Made by a program: the position numbers and the translations under genes
NCBI GenBank assembly: GCA_041736705.1
Contig: JBGSTC010000024.1
Span: 1 to 35,341 of the forward strand
Direction of reading: 5' to 3'
DNA length: 35,341 nt
Origin: GWE2-51-13 sp041736705
GTDB lineage: Bacteria; Bacillota_I; Bacilli_A; Erysipelotrichales; Erysipelotrichaceae
The notes under the pieces: generated by a model
Told to the model about the DNA's origin: nothing
What the model saw: only the letters and a program-made list of their open reading frames with translations
Database searches by the model: none
Shown here: positions 1-6,912 of the stretch, in pieces
Layout: every line of letters begins with the position of its first letter
How positions within the stretch are numbered: the stretch's first letter is position 1

Positions 1-142
1 TATCTATCAGAAAGAAGGAGTCCTATCCTACTACTTCCGATGAGAATATCGCAAATCACCGTTCAAACATGAAAAAGATCGCCAACTTCGACGATCTTAC
101 CCCTGCTTTTATTTTGTGTCCTTTACAAAGGGTACAGTTTAC
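1..142 (+). mobile_element. right end of an IS3-like insertion sequence (partial)
   Basis: The 13-mer at 130-142 (GGGTACAGTTTAC) is the exact reverse complement of 35201-35213, which lies just upstream of a transposase-type HTH gene start at the other end of the window. It is read here as the right inverted repeat of a related element that is mostly outside the window. A short reading frame at bases 2-43 ends in a stop and could be the tail of a transposase, but I cannot recognise it. A stem AAGATCG/CGATCTT lies around 74-106. The inverted-repeat match is seen directly; the IS assignment is inference. Confidence 0.45.
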
Positions 143-154
143 GCGCAGGATCTT

Positions 155-589
155 TTAGTCTAGTTTGTTTCTCTCGGAAATACGCTTATGTGCCTTTTGA
201 TATTTCCTCAACCGCTTCAGGTCTTTCTCTTCCACGACCGGGAGCCGCTCCAGGTTCATGTTATCTTCCAAGTCCGCCAGTTTCACTTTGCATGCCAGTT
301 CGTTCTTCAAGATCCTTGTGATGTACTCGTCATAAGGGTCGTTTTCTTGATGGGTAAGCAAGATCAACGCATCGACGACATCCTTCGGGAAGTTCATCGC
401 GAGGAGTTCTTCGGGTTTGACATTGCAGTCCTCCATCACATCATGAAGAAGGGCGGTTACCTGCTCCTTCTCATCGTCGAAACGCGACATCACTCTTAAA
501 GGATGAAGGATATAGGCTTTGTTGGCTTTGTCGGGTTGCCCGTCGTGTTTCAGGGTGGCATAAATCAGAGCTTGGGTGAGAAGGTTCAT
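155..589 (-). CDS. HD-domain (p)ppGpp hydrolase-like protein
   Basis: A 144-residue stand-alone HD hydrolase related to the hydrolase half of RelA/SpoT and to small alarmone hydrolases (MESH1 type), which remove pyrophosphate from ppGpp. Visible metal-site residues are His29 (HPLRVM), His49-Asp50 and the following Glu53-Asp54 (HDVMED), plus a downstream KLADLEDN motif that corresponds to the later KxxD of the family. There is no synthetase or TGS domain. The start is the ATG at 589, with GGAGG seven bases upstream; an in-frame ATG at 613 overlaps the promoter's -10 box. It follows the peptidase gene on the same strand but has its own -10 box. Related HD proteins act on other nucleotides, so the substrate is not certain. 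Confidence 0.72.
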   Translation of the reverse strand: MNLLTQALIYATLKHDGQPDKANKAYILHPLRVMSRFDDEKEQVTALLHDVMEDCNVKPEELLAMNFPKDVVDALILLTHQENDPYDEYITRILKNELACKVKLADLEDNMNLERLPVVEEKDLKRLRKYQKAHKRISERNKLD

Positions 590-611
590 ACGCGATCCTC
601 CGTGTACTTTC

Positions 612-617
612 ATTATA
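612..617 (-). promoter_or_regulatory. -10 box for the HD hydrolase gene
   Basis: A perfect TATAAT on the minus strand lies 23 bases before the chosen start codon at 589. No good -35 box is visible at the usual distance, so the promoter is only partly supported. Confidence 0.35.
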
Positions 618-651
618 GAACGAATCGATTGAAAATAGGAGTGAAAATTGC

Positions 652-1728
652 TTATTTATCCAACCAGACGGCGCCTGTTGTCCAGCTCGCCTTGATCCTG
701 GCCTTGTAATCCCCATGATTGTCGATGGCTTTGTAATAGCCTTTCTTCTCGGTGTTCTGCGCATAGGCATAGACGGTCACCCAATGGTTCCCGTAACTCT
801 CGGGTCCGCCCAACCAGGTCGTCAATCCGACCGCGATCGGACGCATCTGGTCGACTTTTTCGGTCACGATGTCCCAAGTGGTAAACATAGTGAACTTGGG
901 TTGGTACTGGTCGATCCCGTAGGATTCCATGAAACTCAGGAATCCATAATAGATCGTAAGCCCGATCGTCCCGGTATACGCGCCCCCGATATGCAGACCC
1001 AGCAGATGAACCAAGGATCCCGGACTTAGTGATCCGCGGGTACGTACGGCCGATGGGACAAAGGACGGGTCGATGTTGTCTTGGTAATAGGCAAGCAGGA
1101 TGGCGACCGAGATCGGTCCGCACATCCCGTTCCCGATGGGATAGTTGTCCTGGTTATTGATCCACATCCCCGCATTATAGCGGATGAAGAGGGATTCGTG
1201 GATGCCTGTCCATACCAAAGGTTTAAACACAGGGTCTTCGATGGCTTGGGGTTCTTCCTCTTCATCCGGATCCCCATCGACCATCCGTTTATTGACCTCG
1301 ATCTGATTCATCGACGGTGTGAACGCAACCGACTTCTGCGTATCCGCATCGTAATATTCCTTTAAATCACGGGTATAAAGATAGTTGGACGGACCTCCGT
1401 AAATCAAACGGACATCTTCCAATACTACGTCGTCATAGGGGATCTTCGACTCTTCGACCGAATACTCGGACAAGACATAGGAACGGTTGGTGATGATCGC
1501 ATAGCCTTGCTCACGGAAGATCGCCAGCGTGTAGTTGTTTTTCAGCTCCACATCCCAGAGATCATAGGTTCGAGCGATCTCGACTTCCTTGCCTTCAAGT
1601 TCCTGGATTTGGCGAATGATCTGCTTGTGGAGTGTCGACGGTTGAGATGAGGAAAAAAAGGGAGAAAAAGAGAAAAGGAAAACGAAAAACGTCAGGATAA
1701 GCGTTCCGTAGCTTCGATACGTTTTCAT
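652..1728 (-). CDS. secreted C39-like (papain-fold) cysteine peptidase
   Basis: A 358-residue exported protein. Residues 1-28 form a signal peptide: MKTYR, then a Leu/Phe-rich core, then a Ser-rich region. A 170-residue region with no recognised motif and an acidic linker (DGDPDEEEEPQ) follow. The C-terminal half is papain-like: Cys203 in NGMCGPISVAILLAYY, His315 in GNHWVTVY and Asp336/Asn337 in AIDNHGD, the layout of C39-like peptidases. The N-terminal half may be a propeptide. The start has AAGGAG seven to eight bases upstream and a promoter at 1755-1782. No ABC exporter or double-glycine substrate lies nearby, so a bacteriocin-processing role is not indicated. The substrate is unknown. Confidence 0.68.
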   Translation of the reverse strand: MKTYRSYGTLILTFFVFLFSFSPFFSSSQPSTLHKQIIRQIQELEGKEVEIARTYDLWDVELKNNYTLAIFREQGYAIITNRSYVLSEYSVEESKIPYDDVVLEDVRLIYGGPSNYLYTRDLKEYYDADTQKSVAFTPSMNQIEVNKRMVDGDPDEEEEPQAIEDPVFKPLVWTGIHESLFIRYNAGMWINNQDNYPIGNGMCGPISVAILLAYYQDNIDPSFVPSAVRTRGSLSPGSLVHLLGLHIGGAYTGTIGLTIYYGFLSFMESYGIDQYQPKFTMFTTWDIVTEKVDQMRPIAVGLTTWLGGPESYGNHWVTVYAYAQNTEKKGYYKAIDNHGDYKARIKASWTTGAVWLDK

Positions 1729-1754
1729 CGTTCTCTCCTTTCTCTTTTGAGTTC

Positions 1755-1782
1755 ATTATACGTCAAAGGGATGATGGGTAAA
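1755..1782 (-). promoter_or_regulatory. sigma-A-type promoter of the C39-like peptidase gene
   Basis: On the minus strand TTTACC (1777-1782) and TATAAT (1755-1760) are separated by 16 bases, placing transcription start about 20 bases before the start codon at 1728. Confidence 0.55.
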
Positions 1783-1860
1783 GAAGGGATGCATGAGACA
1801 GATTCTGTAAGTAGTCAAATCGTAACACAAAACAAAAACGGAAGGAATAAAGAAGATGGA

Positions 1861-1888
1861 AAAAGAAAAAAGAACGAGAGATCGTTCT
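1861..1888 (-). terminator. rho-independent terminator after the mannose-type EIIA gene
   Basis: Perfect 7-bp stem AGAACGA/TCGTTCT with a 4-base loop at 1871-1888, followed on the minus strand by a T-rich run (TTTTTTCTTTTT). The stem overlaps the TAA stop codon of the gene it ends. Confidence 0.8.
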
Positions 1889-2274
1889 TAGGGAAGGATA
1901 TGGATCGAAGCGATCGCGGCGCCTGAGATTTTGCGGGAAAGGGTGTTCAAATCAAGCGTCTCGCGCAGCCGACAGGCTTCCAACGCCATCTTCAGGTTCA
2001 ATCCGGTAACCACACGGACATCCCCGTAAAGCTTCGCGACGTGGGCGGCACAGTCCGTCGTGATCCCTTTCTCCAGGTCGCACAGGATCAGCATCCCCTC
2101 GAACGGTTGGTTCAAGCGATAGATCTGCAGGATCCGGTCGCAATAGATTTCCGGGTCATCCTCGTTAAGCAGGCAACACGCATCGATCTTGACACTTTCC
2201 CCATAGAAGCGGTTGAGGGAGTGTTTGATTCCGTCCGCGAACGAACCATGGGATAAGAGTAAAAGACTGATCAT
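1888..2274 (-). CDS. lone PTS EIIA component, mannose/fructose family
   Basis: A 128-residue EIIA of the mannose superfamily fold. His9 in the N-terminal LLLLSHGSFADGI is the expected phosphorylation site, and TGLNLKMALEA corresponds to the conserved TGxNLPML segment. In a full transporter it would pass phosphate from HPr to EIIB, but no mannose-family IIB, IIC or IID is present in the window. The gene is monocistronic, with its own terminator. The ATG at 2274 is chosen because AAGGAG lies seven bases upstream; a TTG eighteen bases further up has no such site. It could serve an unlinked transporter or be regulatory, like the EIIAs (DhaM type) that act on dihydroxyacetone kinase. Confidence 0.75.
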   Translation of the reverse strand: MISLLLLSHGSFADGIKHSLNRFYGESVKIDACCLLNEDDPEIYCDRILQIYRLNQPFEGMLILCDLEKGITTDCAAHVAKLYGDVRVVTGLNLKMALEACRLRETLDLNTLSRKISGAAIASIHILP

Positions 2275-2308
2275 CGTGCGTCTCCTTGTCAAGTTGGATT
2301 CTGAATCA

Positions 2309-2314
2309 AGTATA
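2309..2314 (-). promoter_or_regulatory. -10 box for the lone EIIA gene
   Basis: TATACT on the minus strand 35 bases before the start codon at 2274. The -35 region is weak, and a small inverted repeat ATTCG/CGAAT lies just upstream of it. Confidence 0.3.
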
Positions 2315-2364
2315 TCATATCATTCGAGAAACGAATCACATTTAGAGGGAAAAGAAGAAGGATG

Positions 2365-2390
2365 TAATTGGTTGACACATCAACTAATTA
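2365..2390. promoter_or_regulatory. palindromic MarR-family operator
   Basis: Two 11-base arms, TAATTGGTTGA (2365-2375) and TCAACTAATTA (2380-2390), are complementary at 10 of 11 positions around a 4-base centre. The palindrome covers the -35 box of the marR-MATE promoter, so bound repressor would block RNA polymerase. Autoregulation by the downstream MarR protein is the natural inference. Confidence 0.75.
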
Positions 2391-2400
2391 CCCGTATAAT
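2372..2400 (+). promoter_or_regulatory. consensus sigma-A promoter of the marR-MATE operon
   Basis: A perfect TTGACA (2372-2377) and a perfect TATAAT (2395-2400) are separated by exactly 17 bases. Such a strong promoter makes sense only if normally repressed, which fits the overlapping operator. Confidence 0.88.
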
Positions 2401-2426
2401 GCTACGGTAAAAGACGGAGGAAAACG

Positions 2427-2867
2427 ATGAAACATACGATCGGACGATCCATGTCGATCCTGCATCGACAAGCCCAGGTCTTCCACACGCACTCCTTAAA
2501 GTCGTTTGGGATCAGTGCCGGGGAGTATCCTTTCCTGCTCTATCTCTATACCCATGACGGATGTACCCAGGATGATCTGGTTAACGCCTTGACCATCGAT
2601 AAGGCGGCGACCGCGCGTGCGATCGCTTCGCTGGAAGAAAAAGGATACGTAAGCCGAGGGAAGGTCGATGCGGATAAGCGATGCAACCACATCAAGTTAA
2701 GCGACAAGGCGAAAGAAAACGAAGTTGAAATACGAAGAAGAGTGTATGCCTGGAGCGAATTCCTGAGTGAGGACATCGATCCGGATACACTGAAGATCGT
2801 CGAAGAAACCTTGAATAAAATGGTGGAAAAAGTAGAGAAGCGAAAGAAAGAAACGGAGATCGATTAA
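2427..2867 (+). CDS. MarR-family transcriptional repressor (MepR-like)
   Basis: A 146-residue winged-helix regulator. The central part shows the MarR recognition region and wing: TQDDLVNALTIDKAATARAIASLEEKGYVSR, then GKVDADKRCNHIKLSDKAK with the conserved D-K-R of the wing. The C-terminus is a lysine/glutamate-rich dimerisation helix. Its start follows GGAGG by six bases, and its TAA stop is directly followed by the ATG of a MATE pump gene, so the two are translationally coupled. A MarR repressor cotranscribed with a MATE pump repeats the mepR-mepA arrangement of Staphylococcus aureus, where the repressor releases DNA on binding cationic drugs. The ligand here is inferred only. Confidence 0.85.
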   Translation: MKHTIGRSMSILHRQAQVFHTHSLKSFGISAGEYPFLLYLYTHDGCTQDDLVNALTIDKAATARAIASLEEKGYVSRGKVDADKRCNHIKLSDKAKENEVEIRRRVYAWSEFLSEDIDPDTLKIVEETLNKMVEKVEKRKKETEID

Positions 2868-4262
2868 ATGGATCACAAGAACCCTCTCGGTGAGGAAAAA
2901 GTAAGTAAACTATTGTTAAGATTCTCCATCCCCGCGATCGTCGGGATGATGGTGAATGCGCTCTATAACATCGTCGACCGGATTTACATCGGAAACAGTC
3001 CGATGCTCGGACCCAACGGTTTGGCCGGGATCACCATCGGATTCCCCTTGATGCTGATCATGTTGGCGATCGGGGTGTTGTTCGGGGTCGGGGGTGCCAC
3101 CCTATTCGCAATGCGTTTGGGACAGAAGAAACCCAAGGAAGCCGAGAATGTCTTGGGCAACGCCTTTGTGCTATTGGTGGCTTCGGGGATCGTCTATTCG
3201 ATCTTCGGTTCGATCTTCCTGGTTCCGATTTTGGAAGCCTTCGGTGCCAGTCCCATCGTCCTTCCCTATGCCGTTGAATACATGCGCATCATCTTCTTCG
3301 GATCGACGTTCCAGATCGTCAGTATGGGTTTGAACCACTTCATCCGCGGCGATGGAAACCCCAAAGTCGCCATGATGACGATGTTTTTGGGTGCCGGCAC
3401 CAACATCGTCCTGGATCCGCTCTTCATCTATACCTTCAAGATGGGTATGGCCGGTGCGGCATGGGCGACCATCATCGCGCAAGGGATTTCCGCAACCTGG
3501 GTCGTCCTCTACTTCATCGGGAAACGCAGCCGCAGTAAACTCAGGGTCGAAAACCTCAAACCGAAACTAAGCATCGTCGCGAAGATCGCGGCGTTGGGAT
3601 TACCGGGATTCGCACTACAATTGGCTAGTAGCGTCCTCAACACCGTGTTGAACCGTACCTTGTTTCTCTATGGCGGGGACATCGCCGTCTCCGGCATGGG
3701 CGTCATCAACAGTGTCCAGACCTTCCTCATCATGCCGATCATCGGATTGAACCAAGGGGTCCAGCCGATCATCAGCTTCAACTTCGGTGCGCAAAAGTTC
3801 GATCGCGTTAAGACCGCGGCCAAACTCGCCATCGCGGCGGCGACGGTCATCGTAACCGTCGGTTTCCTCATCACCCGCCTCATCCCGGTGATCCTTGTTT
3901 CCCTCTTCAACCGCGACCCCGAACTCTTAACCTTCGGTAGCTATGCGATCACTTCCTGGTTCCTCTGTCTTCCGGTCGTCGGCTTCCAAATCATCGGAGC
4001 CAACTTCTTCCAAGCAATCGGACGCTCGAAAACCGCGATGTTCCTCACGCTGACCCGCCAGGTCATCCTCTTGATCCCCGCCGTCCTCATCTTCCCGCAA
4101 CTCTGGGGAATGGACGGACTCCTGCATGCGGCCCCCTTCGCCGACTTCCTCTCCGCGATCTTGACCGGTTTCTTCTTCTATCATGGAATGAAGGATTTGA
4201 CCAAGATGCATGAAGGACAAGCGACGGAGATCCTGCAAGAAGGGATTCTCGATATCTCATAA
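2868..4262 (+). CDS. MATE-family multidrug efflux transporter (MepA/DinF-like)
   Basis: A 464-residue integral membrane protein of normal MATE length, with about twelve hydrophobic segments in two similar halves. Typical MATE features are the N-terminal LLRFSIPAIVGMMVNALYNI with VDRIYIG, the GVGGATLFAMRLGQ segment, and in the second half LGLPGFALQLASSVLN and NQGVQPIISFNFGAQ. Family members export cationic compounds in exchange for Na+ or H+. Translation starts at the base after the marR stop codon with no spacer. Expression is probably induced when the repressor is released by a drug. A strong terminator follows the stop codon. Confidence 0.9.
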   Translation: MDHKNPLGEEKVSKLLLRFSIPAIVGMMVNALYNIVDRIYIGNSPMLGPNGLAGITIGFPLMLIMLAIGVLFGVGGATLFAMRLGQKKPKEAENVLGNAFVLLVASGIVYSIFGSIFLVPILEAFGASPIVLPYAVEYMRIIFFGSTFQIVSMGLNHFIRGDGNPKVAMMTMFLGAGTNIVLDPLFIYTFKMGMAGAAWATIIAQGISATWVVLYFIGKRSRSKLRVENLKPKLSIVAKIAALGLPGFALQLASSVLNTVLNRTLFLYGGDIAVSGMGVINSVQTFLIMPIIGLNQGVQPIISFNFGAQKFDRVKTAAKLAIAAATVIVTVGFLITRLIPVILVSLFNRDPELLTFGSYAITSWFLCLPVVGFQIIGANFFQAIGRSKTAMFLTLTRQVILLIPAVLIFPQLWGMDGLLHAAPFADFLSAILTGFFFYHGMKDLTKMHEGQATEILQEGILDIS

Positions 4263-4267
4263 CGAAA

Positions 4268-4296
4268 ACGGACTTCATCGCGAAGTCCGTTTTTTT
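4268..4296 (+). terminator. rho-independent terminator after the MATE gene
   Basis: A 9-bp stem ACGGACTTC/GAAGTCCGT with a 5-base loop is followed by six Ts. It sits between converging genes and may also act weakly on the minus-strand rpiR-type gene, which ends at 4300. Confidence 0.88.
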
Positions 4297-4299
4297 ACT

Positions 4300-5037
4300 T
4301 TAGATGTTCGATCCTTGGATGGCTTCGAGGGCTTTCGCTTCCTCGATCAAGCGTTGGATGACTTCCTCGATGAAGAGGAAGAAGACGGTGCGTGATTTCT
4401 CATGCGGTTTCAAATCGGGGGATTGCGGGAACTTGCTGAGCCAGAACAGACGGTCGCAGGTACTCATCAAGGACGTGTTGTATTCTTCCGCGATCACCAA
4501 GACATCCGAACCCTTCGCCTTGGTGGATTGATAGACGGATTCAAACGAACGGAACGAACCGGTTGCGGTGAAGATGACCACCAGGGTTTTCTCATCGACC
4601 ATCGTCCGGACGGACAATTCATCCGGGACGGCGATGACGAACTTGTTGGTGAAGATGCGGAGTTTGTATTCGAAATACGTGGCGACGATGAACGACGGAC
4701 CGTAGCCGAACAGGATGATTTTCTCATGGCTGTTGAGCAGACTCATGAATTCATCCACCAACGTTTGATCGAAGTCCGCGATGAAATGCTGTATGCGATC
4801 CAACTCGTTGGATGTCTTTTTACTTGGCATTTCCCGTCCATACAGGAAATCCATGTACTGTTTATAGTTATTGAATCCGAGTTTTTTAACGAACTTGGAA
4901 ATCTTGGAAATCGAACACTGGTTCATTTCCGCCGCCTGCGTGATCTTCAAATCGGCATGTTCGAGCGCATAGGCTTGGATCTTGCGGTAGATCTCCTGTT
5001 CCAGAGGATTCAAGCGACTAAGATCGATATTGATCAT
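4300..5037 (-). CDS. RpiR/MurR-family transcriptional regulator with SIS domain
   Basis: A 245-residue regulator. Residues 1-75 are the HTH_6 DNA-binding domain (LEQEIYRKIQAY, then TQAAEMNQCSISKISKFVKK). Residues from about 100 on form a sugar-isomerase (SIS) domain that binds sugar phosphates in this family, recognisable at IILFGYGPSFIVATYF and at LVVIFTATGSFRSF. The ATG at 5037 is preferred because a GGGGG stretch lies eleven bases upstream; longer in-frame versions run into the promoter. It is transcribed divergently from the ygcU-like gene, and two GAAA-NN-TTTC palindromes lie between them. It is therefore the likely sugar-phosphate-responsive regulator of the large cluster at 5309-14510. 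Confidence 0.83.
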   Translation of the reverse strand: MINIDLSRLNPLEQEIYRKIQAYALEHADLKITQAAEMNQCSISKISKFVKKLGFNNYKQYMDFLYGREMPSKKTSNELDRIQHFIADFDQTLVDEFMSLLNSHEKIILFGYGPSFIVATYFEYKLRIFTNKFVIAVPDELSVRTMVDEKTLVVIFTATGSFRSFESVYQSTKAKGSDVLVIAEEYNTSLMSTCDRLFWLSKFPQSPDLKPHEKSRTVFFLFIEEVIQRLIEEAKALEAIQGSNI

Positions 5038-5074
5038 GATATGCACATCCCCCTTTTTATGAACTCTTGAGTCT

Positions 5075-5103
5075 ATTTTAGCATTTTTTGACCTTTCGGT
5101 AAA
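5075..5103 (-). promoter_or_regulatory. promoter of the rpiR-type gene
   Basis: On the minus strand TTTACC (5098-5103) and TAAAAT (5075-5080) are separated by 17 bases, about 38 bases upstream of the start codon at 5037. Confidence 0.55.
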
Positions 5104-5146
5104 GAATTCTTGCTTCGAAGAGATCAATCCCCCTACTCCTCATAAT

Positions 5147-5158
5147 GGAAAGTTTTCC
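5147..5158. promoter_or_regulatory. putative RpiR operator, copy 1
   Basis: Palindrome GGAAAGTTTTCC, made of GGAAA and TTTCC arms around two bases. A second copy of the core GAAA-NN-TTTC lies at 5188-5197. Both are in the region between the rpiR-type gene and the cluster it probably controls. Confidence 0.5.
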
Positions 5159-5170
5159 AATATAATAAAA

Positions 5171-5184
5171 TGAAAACGCTTTGA
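5171..5184 (+). promoter_or_regulatory. cre-like catabolite repression site
   Basis: TGAAAACGCTTTGA differs from the Bacillota cre consensus (TGWAANCGNTNWCA) at one position. It lies between the two RpiR-type palindromes and upstream of the cluster promoter, where CcpA-HPr(Ser-P) control would be expected. Binding is inferred. Confidence 0.4.
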
Positions 5185-5187
5185 ATA

Positions 5188-5197
5188 GAAAACTTTC
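5188..5197. promoter_or_regulatory. putative RpiR operator, copy 2
   Basis: Perfect palindrome GAAAACTTTC, sharing GAAA-NN-TTTC with the site at 5147-5158, 41 bases apart start to start. It is 11 bases upstream of the -35 box of the ygcU-like gene promoter. Confidence 0.5.
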
Positions 5198-5208
5198 GCA
5201 TATTTTTG

Positions 5209-5237
5209 TTGACTTGGCGGAAATCTCAGATTATCAT
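5209..5237 (+). promoter_or_regulatory. promoter of the ygc-like cluster
   Basis: TTGACT (5209-5214) and TATCAT (5232-5237) are separated by 17 bases. The untranslated leader of about 65 bases contains a CTTTC/GAAAG stem with a T-rich loop near 5251-5268. Confidence 0.6.
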
Positions 5238-5308
5238 GTACTCGTAACCGCTTTCTTTTTTTGAAAGAAGCCGGAATGCAAAAGAATGCAACATCGGAGG
5301 AAACAAGA

Positions 5309-6781
5309 ATGGATAAAGCAACACTGCTGGAAGAATTATCGGGTTTTCTGACAAAGGATCAAATCAATACGAATTACGACGACTTGTATGATGCTTCGGC
5401 GGATCGATACAAGAAATATGCGAAAGCACGCAAAGTCTTGGACGTCCCCCTACCCACCGCGATCGTGTATCCCAACAATACGGAAGAAGTCAGCAAACTC
5501 TTGGTTTTCTGTAACGACAACTTGATCAATGTCATCGCAAGAGGCGGAAAGACGGCGACGGAAGGCGGATTGGAAAACTGGAAAGAATTGACCCTGGTCA
5601 TCGATGCCGACCGTCTAAACAAAATCATCAAAGTCGACGAGTACAACATGCAGGCGACGGTGGAAGCCGGCGTACGCTTACAGGAACTCGAAGACGTACT
5701 CAGAGCCAGAGGCTATACCACGGGGCATTCCCCGCAATCCAAACCGGTCGCCAAATTCGGCGGCTTGGTCGCGACCCGCAGCATCGGTCAGTTCTCCACC
5801 TTATACGGAGGGATCGAAGACATGGTCGTCGGACTGGAATGCGTGTTCCCCAATGGACACATCTCACGCATCAAGAACGTTTCCCGTCGTGCCGGCGGAC
5901 CCGACATCCGTCATATCGCCATCGGCAACGAAGGCACGCTCTGCTACATCACCGAAGTCACCGTCAAGATCTTCAAGCATTTCCCGGAAAACAACAAGTT
6001 CTACGGCTACTTGATCAAAGACGTCGACACCGGCATCAAAGTCCTGCGCGAAGTCATGGCCAACGGCTATCGTCCTTCGGTCGCACGGACCTACTCGGAA
6101 GAAGACGCGCATCAACATTTCTACCACTTCCATAACGGCAAATGCGTTTTGATCTTCATGGCGGAAGGCAACAAGGACATCGTCGAAGCGACATGCCGTG
6201 GTATCGAGGCTTCCGTTGAGAATTTCAAAGACGGCATCCTGGAATATGTCGACAGTAAACTCATCGAAGGATGGTTCAACCATCTCAACTGGTCGCAGAA
6301 AGACATCGACGACGAATTCGAAGGCATGCTTGAAAAAGACTACCATGCGGGATTCACCACGGAGATTTCCGCCGACTGGTCGACGATTCCGCAAATCTAC
6401 GCCAACGTCATGAACCGTGTCCGCAACGAATTCCCGCGTGCCCATGACTTGACGATGCTGGGCGGGCATTCCTCGCACAGCTACATCAACGGAACCAACA
6501 TGTACTTCGTCTACAACTACAACATCAACTGCGAACCGGAAGATGAAATGCGCATCTACCACCATCCTCTACAGACGATCATCGTCGAAGAAACACTGAA
6601 GTTGGGCGGATCGATGTGCCATCACCACGGGATCGGGAAATACCGCAACGAATGGACGAAGGAAGAACACGGATCGGCCTATTACATGCTTGAGAAGTTG
6701 AAGGAAACCTTCGATCCCAACGGCATCATGAATTTCGGGACGATCTATCCGCAAGAAGAAGGCGTGAAGTTTCAGAAGTAA
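5309..6781 (+). CDS. ygcU: FAD-linked dehydrogenase, YgcU / alkyl-DHAP synthase-like
   Basis: A 490-residue soluble flavoprotein of the FAD_binding_4 plus FAD-oxidase_C family (glycolate oxidase GlcD, alkyl-DHAP synthase, E. coli YgcU). The PCMH FAD-binding domain spans about residues 45-185 (VIARGGKTATEGG, then FGGLVATRSIGQFSTLYGG with IEDMVVGLE). The C-terminal cap domain ends with C437-H438-H439-H440 in MCHHHGIGKYR, a His-rich active-site motif shared with alkyl-DHAP synthases. The ATG at 5309 has GGAGG eight bases upstream; codons before it lack a site. Family enzymes oxidise 2-hydroxy acids or similar alcohols. EtfB/EtfA-like genes downstream suggest electrons leave through a flavoprotein. 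The substrate is unknown. Confidence 0.75.
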   Translation: MDKATLLEELSGFLTKDQINTNYDDLYDASADRYKKYAKARKVLDVPLPTAIVYPNNTEEVSKLLVFCNDNLINVIARGGKTATEGGLENWKELTLVIDADRLNKIIKVDEYNMQATVEAGVRLQELEDVLRARGYTTGHSPQSKPVAKFGGLVATRSIGQFSTLYGGIEDMVVGLECVFPNGHISRIKNVSRRAGGPDIRHIAIGNEGTLCYITEVTVKIFKHFPENNKFYGYLIKDVDTGIKVLREVMANGYRPSVARTYSEEDAHQHFYHFHNGKCVLIFMAEGNKDIVEATCRGIEASVENFKDGILEYVDSKLIEGWFNHLNWSQKDIDDEFEGMLEKDYHAGFTTEISADWSTIPQIYANVMNRVRNEFPRAHDLTMLGGHSSHSYINGTNMYFVYNYNINCEPEDEMRIYHHPLQTIIVEETLKLGGSMCHHHGIGKYRNEWTKEEHGSAYYMLEKLKETFDPNGIMNFGTIYPQEEGVKFQK

Positions 6782-6790
6782 AGGGATTAT

Positions 6791-6887
6791 ACCTCCGGTC
6801 GCTGGGAACAGATCCGATCGACCCGCTAAGCGATATCATGCTTCCTGTGTGTACCACAACGGTGAAGTCGGATCTCAGCCCGGAGTC
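6791..6887 (+). ncRNA. candidate structured RNA element (three-way junction) upstream of MFS gene
   Basis: The 131-base gap between the ygcU-like and MFS genes folds compactly. P1 has 18 pairs in three blocks: CTCCGG 6793-6798 with 6880-6885, GCTG 6801-6804 with 6876-6879, and AGATCCGA 6810-6817 with 6868-6875. Bulges are only on the 5' side (TC and GGAAC). P1 encloses a short P2 (TCG 6818-6820 with CGA 6831-6833) and P3 (CTTC 6841-6844 with GAAG 6864-6867, capped by TGTG 6846-6849 with CACA 6855-6858). P2 and P3 abut P1 with no linker. P1 ends 17 bases before the ribosome binding site at 6902-6906. The pairing is read directly; a regulatory role is inference. Confidence 0.5.
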
Positions 6888-6912
6888 ATAATAAAGAAAA
6901 AGGGAGGCCTCT

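Noticed and set aside
1..43. short open stretch ending in TGA as a certain transposase tail
   Set aside because: Only 13 codons are visible and I cannot match them to a known IS3 C-terminus, so it is not listed as a gene.
590..613. longer start of the HD hydrolase at 613
   Set aside because: That ATG overlaps the TATAAT box, while the ATG at 589 has GGAGG at the right distance.
2275..2292. TTG start at 2292 for the lone EIIA
   Set aside because: The extra six codons are the ribosome binding site of the ATG at 2274, and EIIA proteins begin right at the beta strand encoded there.
5864..6565. 233-codon open frame on the minus strand within the FAD dehydrogenase gene
   Set aside because: Shadow of the plus-strand gene: no ribosome binding site, composition typical of an antisense frame, and the plus strand has clear FAD-family motifs.
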